A DNA stretch of 33,525 bases, taken from a virus. The translations under genes and the position numbers were made by a program. The notes below the pieces were generated by a model. That model searched no databases and was not told the DNA's origin. It saw nothing but the letters and a program-made list of their open reading frames with translations. The stretch spans positions 1-33,525 of IMG/VR virus record IMGVR_UViG_3300042006_000263; one strand, 5' to 3'. Within the stretch, counting starts at the first letter, position 1. Each line of letters starts with the position of its first letter. Of the stretch, positions 1 through 7,138 are shown one piece after another.

Positions 1-432
1 CGCGAAACGCCAGGCACAAAAATTGATCTCCGGTAACCACAGTCACCGTCCAGACATTCGGGGGTCGTCATCCAAGGCGTAATACGGGACGCTCCAGCTG
101 TCCCGGAGATGCAAATGCCGATGCTGTTGAAGCGTCGAAAAGAGACCCGACGCGAGCATCGGCAGACAAACCCTTCACCTCGCAAACAGAGCATTTGCAC
201 GCTGGATTTATCGTTTCAGCAAAGGTGTCTGGAGGGATGCTATTAATTTTGGGAAAACTTGTACAACTTTATATTTTTGTATAATCGTTGAACTTTTTGA
301 GCGGCGTGATGACGCATTGCCATCATGATTTGTGGCACATCGCTATCGGCGTGAAAAGACGATGAAAATGTCAATGCAGAACCCCGCCCCTCTGCAGCAA
401 CGGCGTGCCGCATGCCACAGAGGGACACGGGT
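1..432. other. Intergenic stretch, no convincing gene
   Basis: No reading frame here has a good start and ribosome site. The only sizeable frame is a minus-strand one overlapping the end of the DUF6124-like gene, and its composition does not look like protein. Just past the stop of that gene, arms at 388-394 and 418-424 (CCCTCTG/CAGAGGG) can form a stem with a long loop, but no T-run follows, so I do not call a terminator. Confidence 0.5.
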
Positions 433-795
433 TTACGGCTTGATTTCAACCTTATCCAACGCCTGATTCACCGCCAACTCCGCCAACATCACCACCTGCG
501 CAATGCCTAGCGCAGATTTGCGGCGCGAGTTATCCAGCGTCGCGGCAAAGTTGTTGAGCATTTCGGAGGCAGAACCCAGGGTTTCGCAGGCATTGGCCAA
601 CAGGGATTCCATGTCGTACTTGGGATTGGCGAGGTACATGCGTTCGGGCGCATCGGTGCTGGCCCTGATTAGGCTGGCGGGAAGGAGATAGTGATCAAGC
701 GCGCGCTCGGCGGCTTCGTGGAGTTTTTTGGAATTGGCGGATTCGTAGGGGGATGCGGGGTCGGTTTCTGGCGGGTTGGGTGTTGGTTTGAACAT
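433..795 (-). CDS. DUF6124-like small Pseudomonas protein
   Basis: A 120-residue soluble protein with the typical N-terminus of this Pseudomonas family (MFKPTPNPPETDP, then a helical KKLHEAAERALDHYL stretch) and a second helical half containing DACETL-like and IAQVVMLAEL segments. No signal peptide or membrane helix is visible. The molecular function of the family is unknown to me; the family name is from memory of related Pseudomonas proteins. The start is fixed by AGGAG at 803-807, seven bases before the ATG. The gene stands alone and is preceded by an unusually long, repeat-rich leader (see the regulatory entry), which suggests control at the RNA level. Confidence 0.8.
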   Translation of the reverse strand: MFKPTPNPPETDPASPYESANSKKLHEAAERALDHYLLPASLIRASTDAPERMYLANPKYDMESLLANACETLGSASEMLNNFAATLDNSRRKSALGIAQVVMLAELAVNQALDKVEIKP

Positions 796-1064
796 GGTGT
801 AACTCCTGACGGATTAACGAAAAGGAGCCATCACTCTCGCTACCAAACGAAGGGTGGAGGCCATACGCAGGTTGGTAGACCGGTCGTCAGGAACCCCGGC
901 GCATCCGAAGACGCCCCGCGCATGACCACCATAAAACGAAGACGAGAAACGTCATCGCAAGACAGTAGTCTTGTGCTTCTGACGGAGCGGGCTACCAAAC
1001 CCGATCACTGTTTTCAGTGACCCGGAGACGATAAAACCCGCAGGCTAGACGCACAAGCCGGCGG
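796..1064 (-). promoter_or_regulatory. Structured leader of the DUF6124-like gene, possible RNA switch
   Basis: Three related segments lie upstream of the start codon. In order of transcription they are A (1003-976), B (893-869) and C (849-839 plus 813-803). A and C are direct copies (TTGGTAGC ... CCGTCAG); B is the inverted copy. B can therefore pair with A or with C, but not both. The pairing with C includes eight perfect base pairs (892-885 with 811-804) that cover AGGA of the Shine-Dalgarno. Further small hairpins are at 1005-1020 (TCACTG/CAGTGA), 958-973 (CAAGAC/GTCTTG) and 1038-1064. This is read directly from sequence; a regulatory role is inferred. The promoter probably lies upstream of about 1065. 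Confidence 0.6.
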
Positions 1065-1321
1065 ATTCTGTCTTAGGTGTAGGGGGAGGCGCAAGACAAG
1101 GTAGGCTTCGGATAACTTTCACCAGTCAGATTTAAACAAGCGCCTGCGCAATCGTTTAAACGCATACTGAAGGACAGAAAACAGGCAGAAATACACTTCC
1201 TCCCATCAGGCCGAGCGCGTCGGAGCCCAGTTCAAACCACAAACAGCGCCTCGCAAGCCTTTGCCTGTTCGCAGACCTGATAAACTCTTGCGCCTTCGCC
1301 TTCTTGATCCAGATTCCTCAC

Positions 1322-1387
1322 ATGTCCCTACAACCCGTCACACTCTCCCGCCGCTTCTCCGTCGCCCCGATGATGGATTGGGTGTAG
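1322..1387 (+). pseudogene. dusA: 5' remnant of dusA (tRNA-dihydrouridine synthase A), integration scar
   Basis: The frame reads MSLQPVTLSRRFSVAPMMDW, then V and a stop. This is the start of DusA, a flavoenzyme that reduces uridine in the D-loop of tRNAs; the APMMDW motif begins its flavin-binding barrel. The DusA sequence ends abruptly after TGG at 1381. The rest of the roughly 330-codon gene is not in the window. Upstream sequence (about 1260-1321) would be the original dusA promoter and leader. The 5' end of dusA is a known attachment site for a family of dusA-specific integrases, so the break at 1382 is best read as one end of an integrated or decayed element. Confidence 0.75.
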
Positions 1388-1527
1388 TCCCTCGTCTGCC
1401 CCCCGGCCAGCCTGGCTAATCCCACGAAAACACGCTGCTTTGTAGCAATTTCTAAGCATGCAGCAATTACTGCCCACCAATGGCACTACCGGTACTATGC
1501 TTTTCTTTTTCGAAAGGAGGCGATGCG

Positions 1528-1773
1528 ATGGCAGACGAATATTCGTTGGCCGATTTGCTGGAGAGGATGTACCAGAATCAGCTCGGTCTAGAAGCAGCCT
1601 TGATGGAGCTTACGCTTCATGCTGAACAGCAAGGCTTGGTCGAAGTCGGCGATAACGTCCGGGGTGCCTTGTGGGCAATTGGCGAGAATGCAGGGCACAT
1701 CAAGCAGGGGCTTGCCAGGTTGAAGGGCCAAAAGGGACATAATGACTATACCCGCCTATTTCGACGTAGTTGA
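1528..1773 (+). CDS. Small helical protein of unknown function (paralogue of the protein at 6844)
   Basis: An 81-residue protein beginning MADEYSLADLL. AAAGGAGG at 1513-1520 precedes this ATG and makes it the start rather than an earlier in-frame ATG at 1480. It is predicted to be two or three helices, acidic at the start and basic at the end (KGQKGHNDYTRLFRRS). The pattern NQ..L.AA..ELT ... V.DN...AL..I..NA..I...L.RL is shared with the protein at 6844-7062, so both belong to one small family. It lies just after the dusA break and 57 bases before the DUF3800 gene, consistent with island cargo. I do not recognise a function. Confidence 0.75.
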   Translation: MADEYSLADLLERMYQNQLGLEAALMELTLHAEQQGLVEVGDNVRGALWAIGENAGHIKQGLARLKGQKGHNDYTRLFRRS

Positions 1774-1830
1774 CGTAACCTCTCACACACCGTATTGATG
1801 GCAGTACGCCATGGAGAAGGAAGCTTGTCG

Positions 1831-2931
1831 ATGAACCAACAAGTCGATTTTGAGGGAGATGAGGGGCAGGAAGATGCTGTCCTAGCTATCAAAGCACGGA
1901 ACGAAGCCGAGAAGATTCGTATCCTTTCTGCAATCGCGGGCAATAGCCCCACCCGATTAATTGATAGAGTCGCGTGGATTTTGAATCATTACCCACAAGC
2001 ACGAGACTCCGACGTTAAATGCCAGCTTCTCTATTGGAAAACCTTCCAACAGGACTTGTATAGCGGGGGTGACATTTCAATTGATAACTACCCCAAACTC
2101 GAACGCCTTCCTTCCATTGCTCGTGCTCGGGCCTTTATTCAAAACACGCACGGACTATTCATCGCCTCCCCCGAAGTGAGACGAACACGAGGCAAACTTG
2201 AGGAGGAAGAAAAGCAAAAAATTCTGGATGCGAGACCTGCTCACCCGGTTTATTGCATTTATGCAGACGAAAGCGGAAAAACTAGTAAATACCTCCTAGT
2301 TGGAAGCCTATGGGTTTTACGCAGTTATGATACGATGAAAATAACCCGCGCGATTAACCAAAGAAAGGACGAATTAAACTTCAAAGGCGAAATGCACTTC
2401 AAAGATATAAACAATGGAAATCTTGAAGCGTATAACCAACTACTTGAATCTATTGTTAAAAATTCTGAAGCCGTTTCATTCAAAGGCTTAGCCGTCGAGC
2501 GCCGAGGGCTTAGAAATATCGATGACACTCTCGACAAGCTTTTTTATCACATGACAATCCAGGGTATTCAGGAGGAAAACAAATCAGGCCGGGCAGTACT
2601 CCCTAGAAATTTACAATTCCGAAAGGATTCAGAGGAAGCATCCAAAGACAAGCTCTCTATAATGGAGATCGAGCTTCAGCTAAAAAATGCTGCAAAAAAC
2701 ATTTTTGACGACAAGGTCTATATAGATATTGTTGAGTGCGAAGACTCTTCGATATCCCCCCTCATGCAAATAGCCGATTTATTTGTGAGCTCTATCTCTC
2801 GAATATTGAACAAGGAAGAAGGAAAAGATGGACCTAAAGACGTCTTTGCCAGAAAGTTTTTAGCATCGTTTGGTGTTAGCACATTGAACACCGAACTCGA
2901 TATTTTTGGTGACTGTGTGCGTTTCTCTTGA
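1831..2931 (+). CDS. DUF3800 domain protein, AT-rich accessory gene
   Basis: A 366-residue protein. The C-terminal two thirds carries the marks of DUF3800: YADESG (D146, E147), EMHFKD (E187-D192) and MQIADL (Q313 to D316), with conserved acidic residues expected at the core of an RNase H-like fold. The N-terminal 140 residues are a separate helical region I cannot name. DUF3800 proteins are common on mobile and defence-related islands, but a biochemical role for this one is not established. GGAGAAGGA at 1813-1821 supports the ATG at 1831; an upstream TTG at 1795 has no ribosome site. The gene is clearly richer in A+T than its neighbours, a sign of horizontal transfer. Confidence 0.85.
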   Translation: MNQQVDFEGDEGQEDAVLAIKARNEAEKIRILSAIAGNSPTRLIDRVAWILNHYPQARDSDVKCQLLYWKTFQQDLYSGGDISIDNYPKLERLPSIARARAFIQNTHGLFIASPEVRRTRGKLEEEEKQKILDARPAHPVYCIYADESGKTSKYLLVGSLWVLRSYDTMKITRAINQRKDELNFKGEMHFKDINNGNLEAYNQLLESIVKNSEAVSFKGLAVERRGLRNIDDTLDKLFYHMTIQGIQEENKSGRAVLPRNLQFRKDSEEASKDKLSIMEIELQLKNAAKNIFDDKVYIDIVECEDSSISPLMQIADLFVSSISRILNKEEGKDGPKDVFARKFLASFGVSTLNTELDIFGDCVRFS

Positions 2932-2968
2932 GCGCAAGGTGATCATCTGAACGCAGGCGATCACCGAA

Positions 2969-3103
2969 GCAACGGATAGGGATTCGAACCCCTTCTGGAA
3001 TCTTTGCAGGCCGCTTTAGCCCACCCAAAGCGGCGCTTTCATCCTTCGCTGTTGGTCTCCAGCGGGCCTAAGCGGCCTCCTATATGCCCTAATTTTGCCC
3101 TAA
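2969..3103. other. Possible decayed attachment site: tRNA-3'-like sequence and TGCCCTAA repeats
   Basis: On the minus strand 2996-2969 reads like the T-arm of a tRNA (GGGGTTCGAATCCCT) followed by a poor acceptor end without CCA. The outer T-stem pair is mismatched and no D-arm or anticodon arm precedes it, so it is not a tRNA gene. A perfect 8-bp stem (3010-3017 with 3027-3034) follows. TGCCCTAA occurs at 3085-3092 and 3096-3103, 11 bases apart, like arm-type sites near tyrosine integrase attachment sites. The att reading is inferred. Confidence 0.4.
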
Positions 3104-3201
3104 ACATCAACGGCGGCTTCCGGCCAATAGCAGACACTCTTCTGGAACAGCGACAGCACTGCGTTATAGCCTGATACCTAGACAAAAGGCAGACTCATGG
3201 C

Positions 3202-4155
3202 TTAAGCATGCTGCGCTTTTGTCCCTCCTTCCTGGGCATGAGGCTGGCTGACCAGTACATACAAGCAGCAGACGATCAGCGCGGCGCCTATCCAGCCGAG
3301 CAAGGGTAGGCGCTCACCGACGATGGCTACGGCCAGTACCGCTGCAACCACCGGCTCGATCAGTGAAAGTGTGGTAGCGGTGGTGGCGGCTACGTGGGAA
3401 AGGCCCATGCCGAACAGGATGTAACCAAGGAACATCGGCACCAGAATCATGTACAGCCCGACCGCTGCGTTATTCCAGCTCTGCAACAGGCTCGCGCCAT
3501 TTACCAGCAGCACCGGAATCAACAGTAAACCACCTAGGCCAAACGTAGTGCCCATCGCTGCGCCAGACGAGATGCCCTTGCGCATGAGCCGGTGGGCTGT
3601 CCACGAATACAGCGCGTAGGTCGCGCCCGCTACCACTCCCAGCACTACGCCCAGAACGCCTTGCACCAATGAAGCGTGCACCGATGAATCCGCATGACCT
3701 CGCGCCTTGGCAACGCACAAAAACACCGTGCCGATTAACCCCAGCGCAGCGCCTAACGTCCACCGGGCAGTCAGATGTTTGCCGTCGAATATCCGTTCGA
3801 TGATCGCACTAAGTAACGGTGCCGAACCGATTGTGATCACCGTGCCGATGGTCACGCCCGCAATGTGCATCGAGCTGTAAAACGCCAGCGGATAGATCGC
3901 TACGGCGACGGCACCGATCAGCACTAACATCCAGTGCTCACGCAACCTGCCTCGATCAACACTGATATTGCGCACCGCCAAAAGCATTTGCAGCAAACCA
4001 CCGATGCCCATCGCTGCCGCACCGATGGCCAGCGGACTGACTTGCGGTGCGAAGGTGGCGGCAGTGCCGGTAGTGCCCCACAACACCGATGCGCCCAGGA
4101 CGCAAAAAACCCCAAAACCTCGGCCTTTCGCCTGTGAGGATGAAACGGCAGTCAT
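3202..4155 (-). CDS. EamA/DMT-superfamily transporter
   Basis: A 317-residue inner-membrane protein with about ten hydrophobic helices arranged as two five-helix halves, as in EamA-type drug/metabolite transporters. The first half starts GVFCVLGASVLWGTTG, and the second ends with the typical sequence TATTLSLIEPVVAAVLA followed by GERL, a hallmark of the family. The substrate cannot be read from sequence; members export amino acids, metabolites or toxic compounds. Its start overlaps the stop of the upstream TetR gene by an ATGA, so the two are one translationally coupled operon and the regulator probably controls its export function. Confidence 0.9.
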   Translation of the reverse strand: MTAVSSSQAKGRGFGVFCVLGASVLWGTTGTAATFAPQVSPLAIGAAAMGIGGLLQMLLAVRNISVDRGRLREHWMLVLIGAVAVAIYPLAFYSSMHIAGVTIGTVITIGSAPLLSAIIERIFDGKHLTARWTLGAALGLIGTVFLCVAKARGHADSSVHASLVQGVLGVVLGVVAGATYALYSWTAHRLMRKGISSGAAMGTTFGLGGLLLIPVLLVNGASLLQSWNNAAVGLYMILVPMFLGYILFGMGLSHVAATTATTLSLIEPVVAAVLAVAIVGERLPLLGWIGAALIVCCLYVLVSQPHAQEGGTKAQHA

Positions 4156-4733
4156 AGCGCCTCCAGTAATGAAACAGTAATCAGACGAGCCTGCTGCACG
4201 CGAGAATCGTTGCCCTCAAGCCCCGCACGTGACATCGCCCCTTCCAACAGATACGAGAGGTGCGCTGCGGTTTGGCTGACAACATCGGGGCGCCCTGGCG
4301 AAAGGTCAGTCAGATGCGTGACCAGCAATTGCTCGACTTCTTCTTTGTGCCGCCTGACGGCATCGCGCCCTACATCGCCAGCCGGCAGTTCGGCGGCCGC
4401 GTTGAGCAAACCGCAGCCGCGAAAACCCCGCTCATAGGCGAAATTGGCGTGATCTGCATAAGCATCGAAGATCGCCAACACGCGGGTCTGGGGCGTGGTA
4501 GCGTGGCACATGCGCTTTTCGTACAACGCTAGCCATTCGGCGTGCCTGACTTCGATGAACGCCGCTACCAGCTCAGCCTTGGATTTAAAGTTGTTATATA
4601 GGCTCATCTTCGCCACACCGGCCTTGGCTGTGATGGTGTCGATGCCGGTCGCGGTAATGCCGTCGTTGTAGAAAAGCGTCGCCGCAGCTTCCAGCAAGCG
4701 CGTCTTGGCGGCTTTAGTTTTAGGAGTAGGCAT
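4152..4733 (-). CDS. TetR-family transcriptional regulator
   Basis: A 193-residue regulator. Residues about 9-55 form the TetR helix-turn-helix: AAATLFYNDGITATGIDTI, then KAGVAKMSLYNNFKSK with the usual recognition helix ending in YNNF. The C-terminal part is a helical ligand-binding/dimer domain with LLNAAAELP in the region typical of the AcrR/NemR-like group. It is first in an operon with the EamA transporter. A perfect palindrome 15 bases upstream of its start codon is a likely operator, so autorepression released by a small effector is the expected mode. The ligand is unknown. Confidence 0.9.
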   Translation of the reverse strand: MPTPKTKAAKTRLLEAAATLFYNDGITATGIDTITAKAGVAKMSLYNNFKSKAELVAAFIEVRHAEWLALYEKRMCHATTPQTRVLAIFDAYADHANFAYERGFRGCGLLNAAAELPAGDVGRDAVRRHKEEVEQLLVTHLTDLSPGRPDVVSQTAAHLSYLLEGAMSRAGLEGNDSRVQQARLITVSLLEAL

Positions 4734-4748
4734 CGGGCGCCCTCATGA

Positions 4749-4772
4749 AATAGGTAGATCAGTCTACCTATT
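4749..4772. promoter_or_regulatory. Palindromic operator upstream of the TetR/EamA operon
   Basis: Perfect 10-bp inverted repeat AATAGGTAGA / TCTACCTATT around a TCAG spacer. The size and the TAGGTAGA..TCTACCTA shape fit operators of TetR-family repressors. Its place between the regulator's start codon and the upstream region fits autoregulation. Binding by this TetR is inferred. Confidence 0.75.
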
Positions 4773-5066
4773 ATTTTGAAGTAGTAAATGCCGAAAAAAG
4801 CCAGGCCTATGAAAGTCGCCAAGCTACCCAGCTAGCCCTTGGAATACACCGTTATCAAAGCCGCCAACGCACGTGCCACATTACATTTCCTTCGGATCGA
4901 CTCCCGTCTATCGTGAGCGGGAGTAGCTGGTCAATTACTGCCCTTCTTGAGAGGCAGCTTTGGGACGAAAACGAGAGTACACGGCCGAGTATCCGCTTCT
5001 GGCCGAAAGCAGTCGCATAGCAACAGCTCGTCGCCTCACCCTCGCCCACCTTCCGAGCCTCGATTA
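4773..5066. other. Intergenic stretch without a recognised gene
   Basis: The region between the TetR operator and the LexA box has no frame with a credible ribosome site. A minus-strand frame across 4855-5142 runs antisense into the next gene and is not protein-like. Promoters for the TetR operon (leftward) and the SOS gene (rightward) should lie near its two ends. Confidence 0.5.
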
Positions 5067-5082
5067 CTGTATATAAAACCAG
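5067..5082 (+). promoter_or_regulatory. LexA box (SOS operator) upstream of the coiled-coil gene
   Basis: CTGTATATAAAACCAG fits CTG-N10-CAG with the AT-rich centre of gamma-proteobacterial LexA sites; the wider sequence TACTG...CAGTA (5065-5084) is symmetric. It lies 19 bases before the GTG start at 5102, where LexA would block transcription. Confidence 0.8.
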
Positions 5083-5101
5083 TACCGAGCAAGGCATTAA
5101 A

Positions 5102-5464
5102 GTGGACCACCTTATAGATGATACCGACGATTGGCTCGGCAACCCGACCCCGCTCGAAACCTGCCGGCATCAGCTCCGGATGTATGAGAACGAATTCGAA
5201 GCGCTGACCCTCAAGCTTCAGCGCGCGTTGGAAAATATTCATGGCCTGGTTCGTGACAATGATGCGCTCAGGCAGCAGCGGGACTCTCTCAAAGCGAAGC
5301 TTCAGTACGCCGAAGGGGATTTACTAAGCGAAAGGCGAAGATTCGCAGACGTAGAACACAATAGAAACTATCTGTTCAATGAGAACCAGCGCCTGCACAG
5401 AGATGCACGGGAGAGGGGCGAATGGGAACCTCAGTGCACAAGTTGCGCCGAAAAAGGTTTGTGA
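5102..5464 (+). CDS. Small coiled-coil protein, predicted SOS-induced
   Basis: A 120-residue protein with a GTG start supported by AAGG at 5091-5094. Residues about 20-105 are almost continuously helical and charged with heptad-like spacing (MYENEFEALTLKLQRALENI; LRQQRDSLKAKLQYAEGDLL), so a coiled coil is expected. The C-terminus ends in a CTSCAEKGL tail whose CxxC could bind metal only in combination with another site. No enzyme motif is seen and I do not recognise the family. The LexA box directly upstream predicts expression after DNA damage. It is followed by an inverted repeat (5479-5504) and no cotranscribed gene. Confidence 0.75.
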   Translation: MDHLIDDTDDWLGNPTPLETCRHQLRMYENEFEALTLKLQRALENIHGLVRDNDALRQQRDSLKAKLQYAEGDLLSERRRFADVEHNRNYLFNENQRLHRDARERGEWEPQCTSCAEKGL

Positions 5465-5478
5465 CGATGCCTATTGCG

Positions 5479-5504
5479 ATGGATCTACCCTGAATTAGAT
5501 CCAT
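5479..5504. repeat. Perfect 9-bp inverted repeat after the SOS gene
   Basis: ATGGATCTA / TAGATCCAT with an 8-base loop. It could be an mRNA 3' stem or a protein-binding site; no T-run follows, so a rho-independent terminator is not claimed. Confidence 0.55.
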
Positions 5505-5597
5505 TGAAGGGCATGGCAATGTGCGGACGACTTTCCCGGCGCCGGCCGCCCACTTGGCACAGAGCGGCGGCTGGCTGGGGTCTCATAAAGAACGGAC

Positions 5598-5789
5598 TTA
5601 TGGTTGATCTAATAAGCTAGAACGCGGTTTCCGCCGCGACTCGAAATCTTCCCATTGAGCTTTCAAACGTTGTTCCCCGCAACGCATGCAAACGTAAACC
5701 TCATCAGGCAAACCCAAGTAGTACCCCTTTCGTATGTACGGATGGGAGCATTCGGATTGAGACGTTGCTCTAGGCGTGCTGATAGACAT
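5598..5789 (-). CDS. Small zinc-ribbon-like protein, unknown function
   Basis: A 63-residue protein beginning MSISTPRATSQSECSHPY. GGAG six to seven bases before this ATG favours it over a longer frame starting at 5876. A CSH pair near residue 14 and a CMRCGEQ knuckle near residue 39 give a possible Cys/His metal site, like short zinc-ribbon proteins. The C-terminus is basic. I do not recognise a specific family. It lies alone between the SOS gene and other small genes. Confidence 0.6.
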   Translation of the reverse strand: MSISTPRATSQSECSHPYIRKGYYLGLPDEVYVCMRCGEQRLKAQWEDFESRRKPRSSLLDQP

Positions 5790-6107
5790 CGGTCTCTCCG
5801 GAACGCTCGCGACCGTGTGCACTCTCAAATGAAGAAAAAGAGCCCACACGGTGTATGGGCTATAAAGGAGTTCCATGAGTGGCCCGCAAAATCTGGCAGG
5901 CTAATATTAAGACGCGGTGTGTTACCGGGGAGTTGCAATAATTTTCAGTTGCCCATCCTATCCAGACCAACGGCGCTCGGGCTTCAGAAACCTGAACCGT
6001 TTAATCACAAGGTTCTCCCCTATTCGTCGATGTCCTCTCGTCAACGCTACTGAACTGTCGGGGCGTGGCTGAGCTCCACTTGTAAACCACCTCGATAAGC
6101 GATCGCT
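5790..6107. other. Intergenic stretch, no supported gene
   Basis: A plus-strand frame (5655-6053) overlaps the zinc-ribbon gene and continues through here, but it lacks a ribosome site and is antisense to a better gene. No terminator, box or repeat stands out. Confidence 0.45.
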
Positions 6108-6359
6108 ATGAAGATCTGCAAAAATATTTTCTCCGTGGACCAGGAAGCCAAACTGCGTGCCTATGAATGTTGGCATCGAGCGCTGGATGACTACGCGCTT
6201 CGAAAAAACTGTCCGGACGCCTACCATGACGAACTGCTGCGCCTGGCGGATGAAATGGACAGGCTCGGTATGATCAATTGGCAAGAGTGGAGGGATTTAC
6301 GAATCGAAGCTGACCAAGCCTTCTTGCGTGCTGTGGCGGGCGCTGACTACCATGGATGA
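6108..6359 (+). CDS. Hypothetical small protein
   Basis: An 83-residue protein with a helical, acidic middle (YHDELLRLADEMDRLGMI, then WQEWRDLRIEADQAFLRAV). The regular amphipathic helices argue that the frame is real, although the ribosome site is weak. No membrane segment or known motif is seen. Function unknown. Confidence 0.6.
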   Translation: MKICKNIFSVDQEAKLRAYECWHRALDDYALRKNCPDAYHDELLRLADEMDRLGMINWQEWRDLRIEADQAFLRAVAGADYHG

Positions 6360-6547
6360 TTTCGGGGTCTGCTGAGGTTTTCGAAATTCACTGGTAGCAA
6401 TGATGAATAGGGCTTTGGATTGTTAACGCACCATTGATCATTGATCACCTTGGCAGCACTTCACTGTCGCGTTATTGATCGTCTGACAATTTCTTTGAAT
6501 CTTTCATCAGCACCGACCTCACTTGTTCCTATGCGTTAGGAGGTCTC

Positions 6548-6805
6548 ATGACACAAGCGGATTTTTACGTAATCGATTACCAGCTCCACGGCGAACCGAA
6601 GCGTTTCACTATCAGAGCAACTCTGATGAACAACGTCGAAGCATGGCAGTGGGCGAGCTGTGACGCAGGCCTTGTACCTATTCCCAAGCCTGGCCGGCCT
6701 CCATTGAAACGCTTTTCTAAGCCGATGGCCGAACGTTTCGGGTTAACAGATGTGCGATGGCGGGGATCCGCCTCGCTCGCTTGGGACGAGGATCGTGCAA
6801 AATGA
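6548..6805 (+). CDS. DUF6555-like small Pseudomonas protein
   Basis: An 85-residue protein starting MTQADFYVIDYQLHGEPKRF, followed by AEAWQWASCDAG-like sequence (here VEAWQWASCDAG) that I associate with the DUF6555 family of fluorescent pseudomonads. TAGGAGG at 6537-6543 sets the start. No function is known for the family. It lies 38 bases before the next small gene and may be cotranscribed with it, ending at the terminator at 7101-7138. Confidence 0.75.
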   Translation: MTQADFYVIDYQLHGEPKRFTIRATLMNNVEAWQWASCDAGLVPIPKPGRPPLKRFSKPMAERFGLTDVRWRGSASLAWDEDRAK

Positions 6806-6843
6806 TCTAGAGTCAGCCCACATCTATTTCAAGGACGAATCCC

Positions 6844-7062
6844 ATGCCAAACCAACCAGACTGCAACGTCTTCACGGCCGATGCGTTGACACTGTTGCTG
6901 CATAACCAACATGCCCTCGGCGCAGCAATCGAAGAGCTCACGCACTGGATCTCAGGAGCCGGCGCGGACAGCGTTGCTGATAACGCGACTGCTGCATTGG
7001 AAACGCTAGACCGAAATGCGCAGGCAATCACTGAGGCGATCCTGCGACTGAGAAATTCATAG
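6844..7062 (+). CDS. Small helical protein of unknown function (paralogue of the protein at 1528)
   Basis: A 72-residue protein, ATG preceded by AAGGA nine to ten bases upstream. The helical core contains HNQHALGAAIEELT and VADNATAALETLDRNAQAI, matching the 1528-1773 protein position by position (NQ, AA, ELT, DN, AL, NA, RL). The two are therefore diverged members of one family in the same window. No motif suggests an activity. It appears to be the last gene of a short unit with the DUF6555-like gene, since a terminator follows 38 bases later. Confidence 0.75.
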   Translation: MPNQPDCNVFTADALTLLLHNQHALGAAIEELTHWISGAGADSVADNATAALETLDRNAQAITEAILRLRNS

Positions 7063-7100
7063 CTGGCCAAATGACAGCCAGAACGCCGTTTATGTTCAAC

Positions 7101-7138
7101 AGGCCTCCGCACCTTGTCCCGGTGCAGAGGCCTTTTTT
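7101..7138 (+). terminator. Rho-independent terminator after the small gene at 6844
   Basis: Stem GGCCTCCGCACC / GGTGCAGAGGCC with one mismatch and a short loop, followed by TTTTTT. This is a strong plus-strand terminator. Confidence 0.85.

Noticed and set aside
691-1020. Plus-strand reading frame opposite the DUF6124 leader
   Set aside because: No ribosome site, and the protein is low-complexity; the sequence is better explained by paired RNA segments.
2969-2996. Complete tRNA gene
   Set aside because: Only a T-arm-like piece is present; no anticodon arm, D-arm or proper acceptor stem can be drawn.
5655-6053. 132-codon plus-strand frame
   Set aside because: No ribosome site, antisense to the zinc-ribbon gene, and not protein-like in composition.
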